A stretch of DNA of 64,000 nucleotides, taken from positions 1 to 64,000 of the forward strand of contig NZ_AULO01000012.1 in NCBI RefSeq assembly GCF_000422325.1. Direction: 5' to 3'. Below the pieces are notes generated by a model that was not told the DNA's origin, did not search any database, and worked only from the letters and a program-made list of their open reading frames with translations. A program made the translations under genes and the position numbers. The DNA comes from Marinospirillum minutulum DSM 6287 (lineage in GTDB: Bacteria > Pseudomonadota > Gammaproteobacteria > Pseudomonadales > Halomonadaceae). This document shows positions 8,325 through 18,863 of this stretch, piece by piece. How positions within the stretch are numbered: the stretch's first letter is position 1; each line of letters begins with the position of its first letter.

Positions 8325-9410
8325 TTAACTAGGTTCAACCTTGCCTAGATGGCGGCTAACGGCAATCCAAGCACCAAGCCAGCCAAGTAGTGTACTAGAA
8401 ACTAATAGTAGGAGCGAATCCCTTAAACTGAGTCCTATTAGGCTGAAGTCACTAGCATAGGCACTAGCTAAAGATCGAACTGGTGCATCTAGCCAGTAGA
8501 GTGAAACATTAATTAATAGCCAAGCTAGAATACCTCCACCTAAACCATACCAAATACCCGTGTAAAGAAAGGGGCGTCTAACAAAGGCATTGGTAGCACC
8601 AATAAGCTTTACAACAACAATTTCTTGACGACGATTTTCTATCGCTAAGCGAATGGTGTTACCTACTACAAGTAAAACGGCTAAACCCAACAGAAAACCT
8701 AAGGCAGTAATAGTACGTTGTCCGAGTTCCATTATGTGATAAAGCCGTTTAACCCAGGCTAAGTCAAGCTGGGCTTCTTCAACTTCTGGCAATGCCTGTA
8801 AGCGACTGACTAGTGCTTGTTGGCTTTCAATGCCAGACACAGCAGGTCTAACAATAATTACGGGTGGCAAAGGGTTGTCATCTAGGTAGTCTAAGGCTTC
8901 ACCAAAGCCTGAGAATTCTTTAAATTCAGCTAACGTTTGTTCTCTAGACAAGTAGCGGGTTTCAGCTATGGCGCTATCCATTTGTAACTTTTGAGTAAGG
9001 TTGCGCCCAGCAGAGTCTTGTACCTGTTCATTTAAATAAAGTGAAATTTGGGCACTGCCATCCCAATTACTTGAAACTAACTGAGCATTATTTAAAAACA
9101 CATACAGGCCTACAGGTAAGGATAGAGCAATAGCAATAACTGCCCAAGTCATTAAGCTACCAAAAGGTGCGGCCAATAAACGTGCTAGGCTGTCTATGGC
9201 CATATTTACATGGTGTCGACGCCAAGCCTTTAAGCGAGCAGACTTGTTAACCTTGCTGATGCTTGCACCACCTAAGTTGCTTTTGCTTCGCAAATCAGGA
9301 TTAGAGCGCAGACGATTAGGTGGTTTTTTTATTGGGTTTTTATGTGGTGTTTCACGCTGAGAACGATTAGGAAAGGTGGCGCCACTTGGGCGAATAGGAC
9401 GCTTATTCAT
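8325..9410 (-). CDS. ftsX: cell division protein FtsX
   Basis: This 361-residue inner-membrane protein of the FtsEX complex recruits and activates septal peptidoglycan hydrolases. It has a membrane segment at about 92-112, a periplasmic domain (ISLYLNEQVQ, RYLSREQTLAEF, NPLPPVIIVRP) and three C-terminal membrane segments with the FtsX signature (GNTIRLAIENRRQEIVVVKLIGATNAFVRRPFLYTG, split here by domain). The first 75 residues are an unusually long, strongly basic and proline-rich cytoplasmic tail. The start codon overlaps the ftsE stop (TAATG), so translation is coupled. Confidence 0.95.
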   Translation of the reverse strand: MNKRPIRPSGATFPNRSQRETPHKNPIKKPPNRLRSNPDLRSKSNLGGASISKVNKSARLKAWRRHHVNMAIDSLARLLAAPFGSLMTWAVIAIALSLPVGLYVFLNNAQLVSSNWDGSAQISLYLNEQVQDSAGRNLTQKLQMDSAIAETRYLSREQTLAEFKEFSGFGEALDYLDDNPLPPVIIVRPAVSGIESQQALVSRLQALPEVEEAQLDLAWVKRLYHIMELGQRTITALGFLLGLAVLLVVGNTIRLAIENRRQEIVVVKLIGATNAFVRRPFLYTGIWYGLGGGILAWLLINVSLYWLDAPVRSLASAYASDFSLIGLSLRDSLLLLVSSTLLGWLGAWIAVSRHLGKVEPS

Positions 9411-10078
9411 TAGGCCGTCACTCCACTTCTTGTTAGGCCGCCTTGGCTTAGTTCCATCATACGTAGCCCCATGCGCGAAATTAAATCTAAATCGTGCGAA
9501 GCAATTAATACGGTTACGCCCACAGCATTAAACTGGCGAAAAAGCTGCATGATTTCAGAAGAAAGCTGGGGGTCCAGATTACCGGTAGGCTCATCCGCAA
9601 GCAAAATAGGTGGTTTGTTAACTACAGCACGTGCTATGCCTACTCGCTGTTGCTCACCACCAGAAAGCATTATAGGTGTAAGCTTTTCTTTAGATAATAA
9701 GCCAACTTTATCTAGGGCAGCACGTACTCGCCGACCGATATCTTGTGGTTCCATCCCTTCAATAACGAGAGGCAGGGCAACATTGTCGTAAACACTACGA
9801 TCATAAAGCAGTTGGTGGTCTTGAAAAACCACACCGATTTTTCTGCGTAGGTAAGGAACGTGACGGCCTGCTAGGTTGTTTAAGTTAATACCATCGATAT
9901 TGACCTGTCCACGTGTTGCTACTTCCATACGCATAATTAATTTTAGAAGGGTGCTTTTTCCAGCACCTGAATGACCAGTTAAAAAAGCCATTTCCCCTTC
10001 TTTAAGGTTAAAGCTTACATTTTGTAGTGCTTCATGGCCGCTTTCGTAGCGTTTGAATACATTATGAAATTGAATCAT
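9410..10078 (-). CDS. ftsE: cell division ATP-binding protein FtsE
   Basis: This 222-residue ABC ATPase has Walker [13 protein letters not shown], the signature [14 protein letters not shown], Walker [16 protein letters not shown] and a switch histidine in LIASHDLD. FtsE-type features include [11 protein letters not shown] at the N-terminus and [10 protein letters not shown] at the Q-loop. It energises FtsX to control divisome hydrolases. A strong GGGAGG ribosome site precedes the ATG. The gene sits 24 bases after ftsY and is coupled to ftsX. Confidence 0.96.
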   Translation of the reverse strand: MIQFHNVFKRYESGHEALQNVSFNLKEGEMAFLTGHSGAGKSTLLKLIMRMEVATRGQVNIDGINLNNLAGRHVPYLRRKIGVVFQDHQLLYDRSVYDNVALPLVIEGMEPQDIGRRVRAALDKVGLLSKEKLTPIMLSGGEQQRVGIARAVVNKPPILLADEPTGNLDPQLSSEIMQLFRQFNAVGVTVLIASHDLDLISRMGLRMMELSQGGLTRSGVTA

Positions 10079-10102
10079 CGGCCCTCCCGTTGGCCTCTTA
10101 TA

Positions 10103-11203
10103 TTATTCGTTAGTAGCTGTAGCCAAGAGGGCGTCAACAAAGCTGTTTGAATCAAAGTCACGTAAATCATCAGCTTGTTCACCAACACCAATAAACCTAA
10201 CGGGGATACCCAACTCGCGAGCTAAAGCAAAGACAATGCCGCCCTTAGCCGTACCATCTAGCTTAGTTAAAACTAGGCCTGTAATGGGCACGGATTTATT
10301 GAACTCACGCGCCTGAGCCAAAGCATTTTGCCCTGTGGCTGCATCTAGCACTAATAAAACTTCATGGGGAGCTGCTGGGTCAAGCTTTTGTAGAACGCGA
10401 CGCACCTTAGCTAGCTCTTCCATTAAATTGCTTTTATTGTGCAAACGGCCAGCGGTATCGGCAATAAGCAGGTCAACTTTGCGAGATTGAGCCGCTTGTA
10501 AAGCATCAAACACCACGCTAGCACTGTCTGCCCCAGTGTGCTGTGCAATTACAGGTACTGAGTTACGCTCGCCCCACACTTGTAACTGTTCAACCGCCGC
10601 CGCACGGAAAGTATCGCCAGCAGCTAGTAAAACTTTACGTCCTTCTGCTTGATAGCGCTTGGCCAGTTTGCCGATAGTGGTTGTTTTACCCACCCCATTA
10701 ACACCTATCATTAAAATAACTTGAGGCTTGGCAGGTTTATCTTCTAAAACCAAAGGCTGGCTGACAGGTTCTAGTAATCTTTTTAGTTCGTCTTTAAGTG
10801 CTGCAAACAGTGCGCCTGAGTCTTTAAGTTGTTTACGATCAATTTTATCCGTTAGGCTGGCAATAATTTCCTGGGTTGCAGTCATGCCAACATCAGCCAT
10901 TAGTAGCCGTGTTTCTAGTTCTTCAACTAGCTCATCGTCAATTTTGCGAGCGCCCAAGAAAAGATCAGCTAAACCACCGCCAGTACGAGCAAGCCCCTGC
11001 TTAAGGCGAGAAAAAAAGCCAGTTTTGTTGGGTTGGTCTGGTTCAGTAGCAGGGGCGGCTAGTGTTTCGCTTTCGCTAGTTACCGGTGTTTTTTGAGGTG
11101 TCTCTTCTGCTTGTTCAGCACTTAACTCAGCGGAAGGTATTTCGGACAGAGCCTCAGATGTGGCTTCTGGTTGTTTTTTATTACGTTTAAATAATCCAAG
11201 CAT
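10103..11203 (-). CDS. ftsY: signal recognition particle receptor FtsY
   Basis: This 366-residue protein has an acidic, low-complexity A domain (about 1-65, rich in Glu and Pro) followed by the SRP-GTPase NG domain. Visible GTPase motifs are GVNGVGKTTTIGKLA (G1), DTFRAAA, DTAGRLHNKSNLMEEL (G3), TKLDGTAKGG (G4) and GVGEQADDLRDF near the end. It docks the ribosome-nascent-chain-SRP complex at the membrane. It is first in the ftsY-ftsE-ftsX group and divergent from rsmD, an order conserved across many gammaproteobacteria. Confidence 0.97.
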   Translation of the reverse strand: MLGLFKRNKKQPEATSEALSEIPSAELSAEQAEETPQKTPVTSESETLAAPATEPDQPNKTGFFSRLKQGLARTGGGLADLFLGARKIDDELVEELETRLLMADVGMTATQEIIASLTDKIDRKQLKDSGALFAALKDELKRLLEPVSQPLVLEDKPAKPQVILMIGVNGVGKTTTIGKLAKRYQAEGRKVLLAAGDTFRAAAVEQLQVWGERNSVPVIAQHTGADSASVVFDALQAAQSRKVDLLIADTAGRLHNKSNLMEELAKVRRVLQKLDPAAPHEVLLVLDAATGQNALAQAREFNKSVPITGLVLTKLDGTAKGGIVFALARELGIPVRFIGVGEQADDLRDFDSNSFVDALLATATNE

Positions 11204-11310
11204 GGCAGCGGTATCTTAAAAGGTGTCTTAATCGAGTATTTAATGAGTTATCCTACCACACCTATCAGAGTTTTAAGGCAGGAAGTTAAGTAAAACAACT
11301 TGGGTTGAAA

Positions 11311-11898
11311 ATGCGTAAACCACAGAAAAAAACTAAGCAGGCTACCTTAGGTCAAGTAAGAGTGATTGGTGGCGAATGGCGTGGACGTAAGCTAGCTGTA
11401 CCCGATGCAGAAGGTTTAAGACCAACGCCAGATAGAGTTCGTGAAACCCTTTTTAACTGGTTACAATTTTCTATTGCTGGAAAAACCTGCCTAGATGCCT
11501 TTACTGGCAGTGGTGCGCTAGCGGTTGAGGCATTAAGTCGCGGTGCAGTAGAGGTGACAGCAATAGAAAGAGATATTAGAGTAACCAAGCAATTAAGTAA
11601 GCTATTATCTCCTTTGGCGGGTGAGCGTTTAAAGTTGATTAATGCTGATGCACTTAGCTGGTTAGAACAACAGCCAGCCCAACTCTTTGAGGTTGTTTTT
11701 TTAGATCCACCTTTTGGTTTGCCCTTACTAGAACCGGCTTGTCAGCTTTTAGAAGAAAAGGGGTGGCTTGCCGAAAATGCTTTAATTTATGTTGAGCAGG
11801 CAAAACAGCAAGCTGGATTAGTCCACTTGCCAGCTAATTGGATACTGCAAAAAGATAAGCAGGTTGGTGATGTGCACTTTAGTTTGTACACCAGATGA
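11311..11898 (+). CDS. rsmD: 16S rRNA (guanine966-N2)-methyltransferase RsmD
   Basis: This 195-residue SAM-dependent enzyme methylates G966 of 16S rRNA. Diagnostic motifs are VRVIGGEWRGRKL near the N-terminus, LRPTPDRVRETLFNWL, the SAM-binding CLDAFTGSGALAVEALSRGA, and the catalytic DPPFGLPLL. I use the ATG at 11311; a TTG two codons earlier is also open, but the ATG is the better initiator. It ends with TGA, which shows that TGA is an ordinary stop in this genome. It is divergent from ftsY and followed 76 bases later by coaD. Confidence 0.95.
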   Translation: MRKPQKKTKQATLGQVRVIGGEWRGRKLAVPDAEGLRPTPDRVRETLFNWLQFSIAGKTCLDAFTGSGALAVEALSRGAVEVTAIERDIRVTKQLSKLLSPLAGERLKLINADALSWLEQQPAQLFEVVFLDPPFGLPLLEPACQLLEEKGWLAENALIYVEQAKQQAGLVHLPANWILQKDKQVGDVHFSLYTR

Positions 11899-11974
11899 AA
11901 AGGTTATTTGAGCCGTTTAGCGCTTTTGGGTAAGATGCGCTTTTTTAGAAGCTATCCACCAGTACGAGGCTGAC

Positions 11975-12454
11975 ATGAAAACAGTGGTTTACCCTGGTAC
12001 GTTTGATCCTATTACTCTAGGGCACAGTGATTTAATTGAACGCGCCACTCACTTGTTTGATCGTGTTGTTGTTGCTGTTGCTGATAGCCCACGTAAAAAG
12101 CCACTGTTTAATTTAGCAGAACGCATCGCACTAGTGCATCAAGTGATGGCAAACAACCCCAAGGTTGAAGTGGTGGGTTTTAGCTGCCTACTAACAGAGC
12201 TAATGCAGCAACAAAAGGCTAACATTATTTTACGTGGTGTGCGGGGTGTGGCCGATTTTGAATACGAGCTACAATTAGCACAACTAAATAAAAGTATGTC
12301 ACCCAATTTGGAAAGCATTTTTTTACCACCTTCAGAGCAGCTGTCTTTTATTGCTTCTACGCTAGTAAGAGAGGTAGCCAGTTTAGGTGGTGATGTCAGT
12401 AAGCTAGTGCATCCTTGTGTAGTGAATGCCCTGCAAAACAAATACGCCAACTAA
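11975..12454 (+). CDS. coaD: phosphopantetheine adenylyltransferase CoaD
   Basis: This 159-residue nucleotidyltransferase makes dephospho-CoA from 4'-phosphopantetheine and ATP, the penultimate step of CoA synthesis. The (T/H)xGH motif is T14-LGH17 in YPGTFDPITLGHSDLI, and the C-terminal ISSTLVR-type motif appears as FIASTLVREVA. The length is the family norm. GAGG lies seven bases before the ATG. It is in the conserved rsmD-coaD-ferredoxin arrangement. Confidence 0.97.
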   Translation: MKTVVYPGTFDPITLGHSDLIERATHLFDRVVVAVADSPRKKPLFNLAERIALVHQVMANNPKVEVVGFSCLLTELMQQQKANIILRGVRGVADFEYELQLAQLNKSMSPNLESIFLPPSEQLSFIASTLVREVASLGGDVSKLVHPCVVNALQNKYAN

Positions 12455-12467
12455 GCGTACATATTAA

Positions 12468-12755
<288 letters not shown>

Positions 12756-12785
12756 AAAATAGTTTTACAGCAAATAATACAGTAC

Positions 12786-12826
12786 AAAAAAGGTGGCAGA
12801 CCCTAGGGTTAGCCACCTTTTTTTGT
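12786..12826 (+). terminator. terminator after ferredoxin gene
   Basis: AAAAGGTGGC and GCCACCTTTT arms enclose a loop containing ACCCTAGGGTTA and are followed by a T run. It is flanked by A and T tracts, so it probably also ends the convergent yheV transcript. Confidence 0.85.
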
Positions 12827-12881
12827 TGCTGACTTTTAAGTTAAATCAATTGTAAACTAGCCAGCTTAAGTTAAGGAATAA

Positions 12882-13109
12882 TTAAGGAATAAACTTAACT
12901 ACCTGAATTTCATCCTTCGGATCAACTTCGGTTTGGTTAACCCGTGTTGGCAACTCTTCAGGCGCTTCTAAACTAATGGCATCAGTAAAGTCGCAGCTGA
13001 CGCATTCCCTGTGCTGAAAACCATCCGCTTGCCAAGCTTTTAATACGTCCATCGTATTACATCTGGGGCACAAGGCTCCAGCGATAAAGCGTTTAACTGG
13101 TTCAGTCAT
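12882..13109 (-). CDS. YheV-family putative zinc-ribbon protein
   Basis: This 75-residue protein has the YheV (DUF2387) signature: KRFIAGALCPRCNTMD followed by HRECVSCDF, giving two CxxC pairs that probably bind zinc, and a C-terminal KDEIQVVKFIP. The function of the family is not known. It lies 17 bases downstream of purL in the same direction and may be cotranscribed. Confidence 0.88.
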   Translation of the reverse strand: MTEPVKRFIAGALCPRCNTMDVLKAWQADGFQHRECVSCDFTDAISLEAPEELPTRVNQTEVDPKDEIQVVKFIP

Positions 13110-13126
13110 TTTAAATCACCTACTTT

Positions 13127-16100
13127 TTAGTCTACCCATTTTCTGGCATTAGCAAACAAACGCTGCCAAGGGCCTTGTTCGCCCCAGCTGTCTGGATGCC
13201 ACGAGTTATTAATGGTTCGTGCTACACGTTCTGGGTGAGGCATCATAATGGTGGCACGGCCATCGGCACTGGTTAGGCCGGTAATACCCGCTGGCGAACC
13301 GTTCGGGTTGAAGGGGAAGCTTTGCGTGGTGGTACCGTAGTTATCCACAAAGCGTAGCGCAACACTGCCGCTTTGCTCAGTAATTTTAAGGTGCTCAGCA
13401 TCACGAAATTCAGCACGGCCTTCACCATGAGAAACAGCAATGGGTAGGCGTGAACCTTCCATGCCTGCTAGCAGAATCGACTTAGACTTTTGAATTTCCA
13501 CGGTTGCAACACGGGCTTCAAACTGCTCGCTTAGGTTGCGTACAAAACGTGGCCAATGGTCAGCGCCGGGGATTAAGTCTTTTAGCTGCGATAACATTTG
13601 GCAACCATTACAAATGCCCAGCGTGAAGGTGTCTTCCCTTTCAAAGAAAGCGGCAAAGGCATCACGGGTTTGCGCATGGAAAAGCACCGACTTAGCCCAA
13701 CCACCACCTGCACCTAAAACGTCACCGTAAGAAAAACCACCGCAGGTAGCTAAACCACGGAAGTTTTCTAAGCTAAGAGCACCACTAAGTAAATCACTCA
13801 TGTGCACGTCGATGGGATCAAAACCGGCACGGTAGAAGGCAGCGGCTGTTTCCATGTGACTGTTCACACCCTGTTCGCGTAAAATAGCAACTTTAGGGCG
13901 TTTGCTTAGTTTTAAGTAGGGTGCTGCTAGGTCTTCGTTTAAATCAAACTTAACCTTGGGGCTAAGGCCGGGGTTTTTAGCATCTAGTAGGTGGTCAAAC
14001 TCTTCTTGGGCGCAGTCAGCATTGTCACGCAGGGCTTGCATACGGAAGCTGGTTTCTGACCAGCGGCGTAAATAGTCAACACGGCTGGCTTGCAGTAGTA
14101 GTTCGCCATCTAAAGAGAAGCTAAGCAAGTCATCGGTTTCAGGGCGACCTATCACTTGAGCACATTCGCCAAGGCCAGCAGCAGCTAACTGCATTAGCAC
14201 AAATTCAGTATCTGCTTGGCGCACTTGAATAACCGCACCTAGCTCTTCGCTAAACAATGCTGCTAAGGCTTCATCAGCATTTTCAGCCAGCATTTCAAGT
14301 TTAATGTCTAAACCTGTGTGCCCAGCAAAGGCCATTTCAGCTAAGGTTGCAAACAAGCCACCGTCAGAACGGTCATGGTAAGCCAGCAGTTTATCTTCGC
14401 TATTTAAGCCTTGAATCACCGCAAAGAAGGCCTTTAAATCTTCAGGGTCGTCTAAGTCCGGCGCTTGGTTACCTAGCTGGTTATACACTTGCGCTAAAGC
14501 CGAACCACCTAAACGGTTTTGGCTGCGGCCTAGGTCAATCAGCAGTAAATCGGTTTCGCCTTTGTCGGTTCGCAACTGAGGCGTTAGTGTTTTTCTAGCT
14601 GCAGTAACGGGCGCAAAAGCCGTAACCACTAAAGACAAGGGTGAAGTAATGGATTTTTCTTGCCCCTGCTCGTCTTCCCAAACAGTACGCATCGACATGG
14701 AATCTTTGCCGACTGGAATGGCAATGCCTAGCTGCGGGCAAAGTTCCATACCTACTGCATAAACGGTATCGTAAAGGGCTTGATTTTCGCCGGTGTGATT
14801 GGCTGCCGACATCCAGTTAGCCGATAATTTAATATCGCTCAACTGGTTAATGCTGGCTGCTGCAATGTTAGTAATCGACTCAGCTACCGCCATACGGCCA
14901 GAAGCGGCTGGGTTAATTAGAGCCAGCGGTGTGCGCTCGCCCATTGCCATGGCTTCACCCACTTCGGTAAAAGGCGTTGCCGTGGTTACTGCACAATCTG
15001 CCACAGGCACTTGCCAAGGGCCAACCATCTGATCACGGGCGACTAGGCCAGAGACGCTGCGGTCACCGATAGTAATTAAGAATTGTTTGCTGGCAACGGT
15101 GGGCAAGCTAAGAATGCGCTCAGCTGCATCTTTAATAGAAATACCTTCAAGATTTAACTCAGGCAAGGCTAAGGTTTGGCGCTCAAAGCTACGCTGCATC
15201 TTGGGTGGCTTGCCAAACAACACGCTCATGGGCAAATCCACCGGCTTGGTTTCAAAATGCCCATCGGTCACGGTTAAATGGTGTTCAGCTAAGGCTTCAC
15301 CGACCACAGCATAGGGCGCACGTTCACGCTTACATAGCTTGTCGAATAATTCTAGGCTGGCTGGCGCTATGGCTAAAACGTAACGCTCTTGCGCTTCGTT
15401 ACACCAAATTTCTAGCGGACTCATGCCCGGTTCAGCGTTAGGTACGGCACGTAAGTCGAACAAGCCGCCTCGCTCGCCGTCTTTCACTAATTCAGGCAAG
15501 GCGTTAGAAAGCCCGCCCGCACCCACGTCGTGAATAAAGCAAATGGGGTTGTCTTCACCCATGCCCCAGCAGCGATCAATCACTTCTTGGGCACGGCGTT
15601 CTATTTCTGCGTTGTCCCTTTGCACTGAAGCAAAGTCTAAGTCAGCACTAGAAGAACCAGTTGCCATAGACGAAGCTGCGCCACCACCCAAGCCAATATT
15701 CATGGCAGGGCCGCCCAGCACAATTAACTTAGCGCCAACAGGAATTTCACTTTTTTGTACGTGGTTAGGGCGAATATTACCCAAGCCACCCGCCAACATA
15801 ATCGGCTTGTGGTAACCGCGGCGTTCAACACCGTTTAAGCCTAGGGTGTTTTCTTCGTAGGTACGGAAGTAACCAGTAAGGTTAGGGCGGCCAAATTCGT
15901 TATTAAAGGCAGCACCACCTAAAGGGCCTTCTAGCATAATGTCTAGCGCAGTAACGATACGCTCAGGCTTGCCGTAATCTTCGGCTTCCCAAGGCTGGGT
16001 GTAGCCTGGAATACGCAGGTTAGACACAGTAAAACCGGTTAACCCCGCTTTGGGTTTAGAACCAGTGCCCGTAGCGCCTTCATCACGAATTTCACCACCG

Positions 16101-17035
16101 GCACCTGTAGCTGCACCAGCAAAAGGAGAAATAGCTGTGGGGTGGTTATGGGTTTCGACCTTCATTAAAATGTGTACTGCTTCTTCTACTGGCTGCCAGC
16201 TATGGCTTTCAGGCTGGGGGAAGAAACGTGGTGCAGTAAAACCTTCTATAACAGAAGCATTATCGCTATAGGCAGATAAAACCCCTTCAGGAGAAAGCTT
16301 GTGGGTGTTGCGAATCATACCAAACAATGAATGGGGTGAATCTTCACCATCAATCGTCCAGTCGGCATTAAAAATTTTGTGGCGGCAATGTTCAGAGTTA
16401 GCCTGAGCAAACATCATTAGCTCAACATCGTTCGGGTTGCGGCCAAGGTTAGTAAAGCTAGTGACTAGGTAATCAATTTCATCGTCTGCTAAGGCTAAGC
16501 CTAAATCTGTATTGGCTTTCACTAAAGCTTCACGACCCCCAGCTAAGATATCAATACTTGCCAAAGGGCGCGGGCTTTCATGGCGAAATAGCTGCTTGGC
16601 ATCTTCTATGCTAGTCAGCAAGGTTTCGGTCATGCGGTCATGTAATAGGCTTGCTACCGCTTCCTGTTCAGCCGCTGTTAGGTTGGCAGAGCTTTGTAAA
16701 TAATACGCAAGGCCTCTTTCTAAACGCTCAACCTGAGTTAAACCACAGTTATGGGCTATATCGGTTGCTTTAGAAGACCAAGGCGATTGCGTACCTAAGC
16801 GTGGTACTACCAAGAAAAGCGCACCTTCGGGTGGGTGCTTTTCACCTGTTGGACCGTAGTCTAGTAAAGCTTCAAGTACTTGGGTTTGTTCTGAATTTAG
16901 CTCAGAACTCAGGTCGGCTAGGTGAATAAACTCAGCATAAATACTTGTAATAGAAGCAGAAATTTCTTGAAGCTGGGTCAAGAGTTTTTGTGAGCGAAAA
17001 GCTGAAAGAGCTGGAGCGCCGCGCAGTTGGAGCAT
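13127..17035 (-). CDS. purL: phosphoribosylformylglycinamidine synthase PurL
   Basis: This 1302-residue large-form FGAM synthase catalyses the fourth step of de novo purine synthesis. It carries the N-terminal PurS-like and linker regions, the synthetase core ([54 protein letters not shown]) and a C-terminal class I glutaminase domain with the nucleophile in [10 protein letters not shown] and the His/Glu of [11 protein letters not shown]. The length matches the E. coli enzyme (1295). I use ATG at 17035 (GAGG eight bases upstream) over the in-frame TTG two codons earlier. It is divergent from mltF, as in Pseudomonas. Confidence 0.97.
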   Translation of the reverse strand: MLQLRGAPALSAFRSQKLLTQLQEISASITSIYAEFIHLADLSSELNSEQTQVLEALLDYGPTGEKHPPEGALFLVVPRLGTQSPWSSKATDIAHNCGLTQVERLERGLAYYLQSSANLTAAEQEAVASLLHDRMTETLLTSIEDAKQLFRHESPRPLASIDILAGGREALVKANTDLGLALADDEIDYLVTSFTNLGRNPNDVELMMFAQANSEHCRHKIFNADWTIDGEDSPHSLFGMIRNTHKLSPEGVLSAYSDNASVIEGFTAPRFFPQPESHSWQPVEEAVHILMKVETHNHPTAISPFAGAATGAGGEIRDEGATGTGSKPKAGLTGFTVSNLRIPGYTQPWEAEDYGKPERIVTALDIMLEGPLGGAAFNNEFGRPNLTGYFRTYEENTLGLNGVERRGYHKPIMLAGGLGNIRPNHVQKSEIPVGAKLIVLGGPAMNIGLGGGAASSMATGSSSADLDFASVQRDNAEIERRAQEVIDRCWGMGEDNPICFIHDVGAGGLSNALPELVKDGERGGLFDLRAVPNAEPGMSPLEIWCNEAQERYVLAIAPASLELFDKLCKRERAPYAVVGEALAEHHLTVTDGHFETKPVDLPMSVLFGKPPKMQRSFERQTLALPELNLEGISIKDAAERILSLPTVASKQFLITIGDRSVSGLVARDQMVGPWQVPVADCAVTTATPFTEVGEAMAMGERTPLALINPAASGRMAVAESITNIAAASINQLSDIKLSANWMSAANHTGENQALYDTVYAVGMELCPQLGIAIPVGKDSMSMRTVWEDEQGQEKSITSPLSLVVTAFAPVTAARKTLTPQLRTDKGETDLLLIDLGRSQNRLGGSALAQVYNQLGNQAPDLDDPEDLKAFFAVIQGLNSEDKLLAYHDRSDGGLFATLAEMAFAGHTGLDIKLEMLAENADEALAALFSEELGAVIQVRQADTEFVLMQLAAAGLGECAQVIGRPETDDLLSFSLDGELLLQASRVDYLRRWSETSFRMQALRDNADCAQEEFDHLLDAKNPGLSPKVKFDLNEDLAAPYLKLSKRPKVAILREQGVNSHMETAAAFYRAGFDPIDVHMSDLLSGALSLENFRGLATCGGFSYGDVLGAGGGWAKSVLFHAQTRDAFAAFFEREDTFTLGICNGCQMLSQLKDLIPGADHWPRFVRNLSEQFEARVATVEIQKSKSILLAGMEGSRLPIAVSHGEGRAEFRDAEHLKITEQSGSVALRFVDNYGTTTQSFPFNPNGSPAGITGLTSADGRATIMMPHPERVARTINNSWHPDSWGEQGPWQRLFANARKWVD

Positions 17036-17041
17036 TAGCAA

Positions 17042-17371
17042 GCCTCGTCAGAGCAGAAGTAATAAGGAGTAGACTAGTGGAAGTTTAATTGAGGCGAATG
17101 ATAGCGCAAACAAGCATTCAGAGCTACGAAAGAACAATAAATGAACAGCGAGTCACAAAAATAAGACTTAAGTAGGGGATTTTTTGATCTGCCTTTGCTA
17201 AAATTACACAATCACAACCATATTTGTACCCCAATTACAATAATAGCCTGATCGGCAACTTTTTGATCTGGCTGCCGCATTACAAGATTTTGGCAGCACT
17301 CACTTACAGGCTTGGCAACTCAATCCAAGCGTAAATTAAATGCAAACAGCATTCGATGAGTCTCCGTAAAT
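17042..17371. other. purL-mltF divergent intergenic region
   Basis: This 330-base gap must hold both divergent promoters. It contains an 11-base direct repeat, TTTTTGATCTG, at 17181-17191 and 17260-17270, and a weak inverted repeat GCTGCC (17271-17276) / GGCAGC (17292-17297). There is no full PurR palindrome; only a loose half-like GCGCAAAC at 17104-17111. No RNA gene was recognised. Confidence 0.4.
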
Positions 17372-18802
17372 ATGAAATTAAAACTTTTTTTACCCTTGTT
17401 GCTATTAGTTTTGCTAGTAACAAGTGGCTGCAACCAAAAAGATCCACTAACTAAGGTGCTTGAAACAGGCACCTTAACTGTGGCTATGCGTAATACACCA
17501 GCTGTATTCTACGAGCATCGCGATGGCTATGCTGGGTTTGAATATGAGTTGGTGCGCTCTTTTGCAGACCATCTAGGCGTAGAGCTAAAGGTGGTAAACT
17601 TTGCTAATGCAACAGAGATGGAGTTAGCCCTCAATCAAGGTAAGGTTGATATGGCTGCAGGTAGTCTAGGGTTAACCCTAGACCGCAAGCGTCAGTTTTC
17701 TGTATCCAAGCCTTTATTGCACAGCTCACAAATGGTTATTTATCGCAGCGGTCATTTCAGACCTAAAAGCTGGGAAGATGTAACCGAAGGTTCTTCACTT
17801 GCTGTGCTAGCAGGTTCACGTCAGGCTGAAGTATTGCAAAGTCATCAAGCGCTCTACCCACATTTAAGTTGGATGGAAACAGACGACTTAGAAGTGACTG
17901 ATTTGTTAAAAATGATACAAGATGGTGACTTAGATTACGCCCTAGTTAGTGCGCAAGATTTTAATATTAATCGCTTTTTCTTCCCGCGTGCTAGTGTTGC
18001 TTTTGATACCGATGTTTCATCCTCTTTAGTCTGGCTGTTTCCAAAGTTAGCTCGCTCGCATTTAGAGCGTGCTGCTAGTGGCTACATAGAACAGGCGCAA
18101 GAGCAAGAAGTCATTAGCGAAGTGCGTGAGCGCTACTATCGCCATGAACAGTACCTAGAATATGTTGGTGCGCCTTTGTTTTTGCGTCATGTGCGTTCAC
18201 GTTTACCTGAATATGAGCAGCACTTCCGTAACGCAGCAGAGCAGCAAGAATTAGACTGGCGCTTGCTTGCCGCAGTTGCTTTTCAAGAATCGCATTGGCG
18301 TCGCAATGCCGTATCGCCAACGGGTGTGCGTGGTTTAATGATGTTAACTCAGCGCACAGCTAATGAGTTAAATGTTGATAGACTAGACCCTTTTGAAAGC
18401 ATTGAAGGTGGCTCGCGTTACCTAAAGCAGTTGTATGATCGTATGCCAGACGGTGTACAGGGTGAAGACCGTCTGTATATGGCCTTAGCTTCCTATAATG
18501 TGGGTAAAGGGCATTTAGAAGACGCACGTAAAATAACTCAGCGTCAGGGTTTTAATCCCAATAGCTGGGATGATGTTGCTAAACATTTGCCCTTATTAAC
18601 TCAGCGTAAGTGGTACCGCCAAACACGCTATGGCTACGCCAGAGGCAATGAGCCAGTTGCCTATGTGCATAACATTCGTCGCTACCTAGAGATTTTAGAA
18701 TGGCACGAACGAAGCCAAGATAACTTCCTTGAGCAGCTAGAAGAACGAGCTGCAAAAGTGAAGTTTGAAACTGCTTTTCGCAAAATTCCTGCGATGATCT
18801 AA
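17372..18802 (+). CDS. mltF: membrane-bound lytic murein transglycosylase F
   Basis: This 476-residue lipoprotein has a signal peptide ending in a lipobox (VTSGC, Cys20), an extracellular solute-binding-protein-3 domain at about 30-260 that regulates the enzyme, and a C-terminal SLT lysozyme-like domain at about 275-450. The catalytic Glu is in AVAFQESHWRRNAVSPTG, followed by GLMML and SYNVGKGHLEDA. It cleaves peptidoglycan to 1,6-anhydromuropeptides at the outer membrane. It is monocistronic and ends at a strong terminator shared with glnA. Confidence 0.95.
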   Translation: MKLKLFLPLLLLVLLVTSGCNQKDPLTKVLETGTLTVAMRNTPAVFYEHRDGYAGFEYELVRSFADHLGVELKVVNFANATEMELALNQGKVDMAAGSLGLTLDRKRQFSVSKPLLHSSQMVIYRSGHFRPKSWEDVTEGSSLAVLAGSRQAEVLQSHQALYPHLSWMETDDLEVTDLLKMIQDGDLDYALVSAQDFNINRFFFPRASVAFDTDVSSSLVWLFPKLARSHLERAASGYIEQAQEQEVISEVRERYYRHEQYLEYVGAPLFLRHVRSRLPEYEQHFRNAAEQQELDWRLLAAVAFQESHWRRNAVSPTGVRGLMMLTQRTANELNVDRLDPFESIEGGSRYLKQLYDRMPDGVQGEDRLYMALASYNVGKGHLEDARKITQRQGFNPNSWDDVAKHLPLLTQRKWYRQTRYGYARGNEPVAYVHNIRRYLEILEWHERSQDNFLEQLEERAAKVKFETAFRKIPAMI

Positions 18803-18820
18803 AGCCAAACTTTAACCATA

Positions 18821-18850
18821 AAAAAACCTGCCAAACGGCAGGTTTTTTTT
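18821..18850. terminator. bidirectional terminator between mltF and glnA
   Basis: AAAAAACCTGCC and GGCAGGTTTTTT arms around an AAAC loop give an A tract on one side and a T tract on the other. It can therefore end both the plus-strand mltF and the minus-strand glnA transcripts. Confidence 0.9.
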
Positions 18851-18863
18851 GTTTGGTTGTTTC

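Noticed and set aside
13536-16703. Several plus-strand open frames of 60-90 codons opposite purL
   Set aside because: All are shadows of the purL coding sequence with no independent start signals or protein-like features.
17042-17371. PurR box upstream of purL
   Set aside because: Only a loose half-like GCGCAAAC is present; no 16-base palindrome of the PurR type was seen.
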